Both the position numbers and the translations under genes were made by a program. A stretch of 14,028 bases of DNA. Origin: an uncultured Prevotella sp. Its GTDB lineage: Bacteria > Bacteroidota > Bacteroidia > Bacteroidales > Bacteroidaceae. The stretch spans positions 1-14,028 of the forward strand of contig CAMOTK010000029.1 in the NCBI GenBank assembly GCA_946625715.1, in the 5' to 3' direction. The first letter of the stretch is position 1. Each line of letters starts with the position of its first letter. This document shows positions 12,580 through 14,028 of the stretch, one piece after another. Under the pieces are notes generated by a model. It was not told where the DNA came from. It saw nothing but the letters and a program-made list of their open reading frames with translations, and did not search any database.

Positions 12580-14028
12580 TTAGTGAACAGCATATTTCTT
12601 CTTGTTAATCATATAAATACCCGGCTTCAGCGGCTTTTCAAGTTTGCGACCGCTGAGGTCGTAGCAAGGACCGGCGGGCAGGGCGTCGGCCTTAATGGTT
12701 GTGATGCCGGCAGGATCGGCTACGCGCAGACAACCGTCGGTGAACAGGGTAGAGGTGTCCCATGCCAAACCTTCGCCCGGCACTGCAGGCTCGATGGCGT
12801 CGAACTGTCCGCTGTATGCTTTAGCCGAGAAGATGGTCAGCACGTCGCCTAAGGCATAGTTACCAGCCAGCAGGTTGAGCTGCAGCGTGCCGCCAACGGT
12901 CAGATTATTAATGACGGTGATGCGGTCGTTCGTCTTCGTCTGGCGGTTCACGTCGATGGACAGTGTGCTGCCCGACTGCAGTGTGACGTTGTTTCTCAGT
13001 GTCAGTGTGCCGATACCTTCGTCGCCAGGCTCCAGTGTGCCGCCGTTCTGAATGGTCACGGCACCGGCAATGCTGCCCTTACCGGCCAGTGTGGCATCGC
13101 TGGCAACGGTGACGGCGCCAGCACCGGAGTTGGTGCCGTTGACGATGAGCTTACCGCCGTTGACCTTGGTTGTGCCCTTATAGTCGTTGCTGCCCGTGAG
13201 GCGCCACAGGCCAGTACCCACCTTCACGATGTTCACCGTGCCGGTGTAGCTACTGCCAGCAGCTGCCCAGTTGTTGATACGGCCGGCAAAGGTCTCGTCG
13301 CTATTGGCACTGCCCACAGTCCAAGTGCAGGTGAAGTTTTTCGTGTTCTTGCTGGAACCGTTCAGATAGGTGCCACTGGTGCCCGAGAGACCGCCGATAG
13401 TCTGGTCACCGGTAGTGGTCCAGTAGCAAAGGCTGGTGTTGCCCTGCAGGTCGATGATGGTTTTGTCGAGCTTGGGCTTCTTGTCGAGCAGCAACAACGA
13501 GCCGCGCTTGTCGGACGAGATGCCGTTGGCTACCAGATGGCCGGTGAATTCGCTCCAGTCGCCCTGAACATATTCGCGCAGGTAGGGGATGTTAAGCTGG
13601 ATAGTACCAGAACCACTTACCTTATTATTAATATAGCAGTTGCGGTTGGGTGAGAATTGGCTGGTAGTGCCTTCTTTCACTTCGATGGGGAAGCTGTAGG
13701 TTTCATAGCCTTCCGTTTCTCCCTTGGTCTTCAGATGGCCGCCGGCCATCACCAGTTTCGATGACGAGCCGATGCCAGTCTTCGAAATCTCGGCTGTGCT
13801 GAGATAGACCGTAGAGCCCTTCAGGATGGTGGCACCCTTGTAGCCAAAGAACTTGTTGGTGCCCACGGTAATCTGACCGCCACCGTCGATAATGAAGTCG
13901 CTGGTGGCGTCGCTGCCCTCAATCACACCGTTCATCGTCACCGTACCTGACTTGACGTCGAAGGTCGACGTCTGTGAGAGCTTGGCCGAGCGGTTGGTAG
14001 TGGTGTTGCCGCCAGTATAGCGATAGGT
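12580..14028 (-). CDS. Secreted beta-strand-repeat protein with C-terminal sorting-like tail (5' partial)
   Basis: The reading frame is open to the right edge, so the N-terminus is missing; 482 residues are visible. The sequence is rich in Gly, Thr, Ser and Asn with alternating hydrophobic residues, as in a beta-helix. An autotransporter-associated beta-strand repeat is clear near visible residues 269-301 (GTGLWRLTGSNDYKGTTKVN, then GGKLIVN), followed by turns such as GAVTVASDATLAGKGSI and GGTLEPGDEGIGTLTL. The last 33 residues (CYDLSGRKLEKPLKPGIYMI and on) resemble the short C-terminal sorting signal of Prevotella secreted proteins, probably read by the type IX secretion system. There is no outer-membrane barrel domain, so this is not a classical autotransporter. 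The nuclease lipoprotein gene follows after 4 nt. Substrate and role are unknown; adhesin or surface enzyme are possible. Confidence 0.85.
   Translation of the reverse strand, partial: TYRYTGGNTTTNRSAKLSQTSTFDVKSGTVTMNGVIEGSDATSDFIIDGGGQITVGTNKFFGYKGATILKGSTVYLSTAEISKTGIGSSSKLVMAGGHLKTKGETEGYETYSFPIEVKEGTTSQFSPNRNCYINNKVSGSGTIQLNIPYLREYVQGDWSEFTGHLVANGISSDKRGSLLLLDKKPKLDKTIIDLQGNTSLCYWTTTGDQTIGGLSGTSGTYLNGSSKNTKNFTCTWTVGSANSDETFAGRINNWAAAGSSYTGTVNIVKVGTGLWRLTGSNDYKGTTKVNGGKLIVNGTNSGAGAVTVASDATLAGKGSIAGAVTIQNGGTLEPGDEGIGTLTLRNNVTLQSGSTLSIDVNRQTKTNDRITVINNLTVGGTLQLNLLAGNYALGDVLTIFSAKAYSGQFDAIEPAVPGEGLAWDTSTLFTDGCLRVADPAGITTIKADALPAGPCYDLSGRKLEKPLKPGIYMINKKKYAVH

Noticed and set aside
12580..14028. 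Classical type V autotransporter
   Set aside because: The C-terminus is visible and has no outer-membrane barrel. It ends in a short sorting-like tail, so only the beta-strand repeat is shared.

Overview
The window looks like a chromosome segment of a Bacteroidales bacterium, most likely Prevotella or a close relative. The sequence reasons are: several promoters of the Bacteroidetes type (a TAnnTTTG -7 box, in the best cases with TTTG about 20 nt upstream); GC-rich genes between AT-rich gaps; an ExbB/3-TM protein/ExbD/ExbD cluster of the Bacteroidetes kind; and a secreted beta-strand-repeat protein ending in a short YDLSGRKL...GIYMINKKK tail typical of Prevotella. The genus is inferred from family knowledge, not from a search.

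Layout. Positions 1-247 hold no gene but contain an 11/22-bp periodic repeat array and a small hairpin. A membrane-anchored AraC-type regulator (248-1375, minus) is divergent from a plus-strand cluster: an RsmF-like rRNA m5C methyltransferase (start probably TTG at 1558), thyA and folA. thyA and folA form a functional pair: ThyA consumes methylene-tetrahydrofolate and releases dihydrofolate, which FolA reduces again. Next come minus-strand genes: an Lrp/AsnC regulator with its own promoter and an intrinsic terminator folded into its last codons, and a tightly packed five-gene run read trpB (TrpB2 type), exbB, a 3-TM protein, exbD, exbD. This run starts from a near-consensus promoter at 8321-8352. 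The ExbB/ExbD proteins should form a proton-driven motor for TonB-type outer-membrane import.

Divergent from trpB is a sodium:solute symporter (8396-9805, plus). Its -7 box lies only 5 nt before the ATG, so its mRNA may be leaderless. Its 3' end overlaps the convergent trxB by 38 bp. trxB sits 6 nt behind a Cys-type glutathione peroxidase that carries the second Cys expected of thioredoxin-dependent members, so the pair reads as a small peroxide-defence operon. A roughly 350-bp AT-rich gap (11265-11618) holds the gpx promoter, a possible plus-strand short transcript and a strong hairpin. The right end has a DNA/RNA non-specific endonuclease lipoprotein directly behind a large secreted beta-strand-repeat protein whose N-terminus lies outside the window.

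I see no prophage, insertion sequence, CRISPR array, tRNA or rRNA. Most of the window is ordinary core genome. The items most worth checking are the helix-phased repeat array, the palindromic repeat inserted in frame in the methyltransferase gene, the terminator embedded in lrp, the possible leaderless symporter mRNA, the trpB-exbB operon, and the candidate small transcript near 11460-11606.
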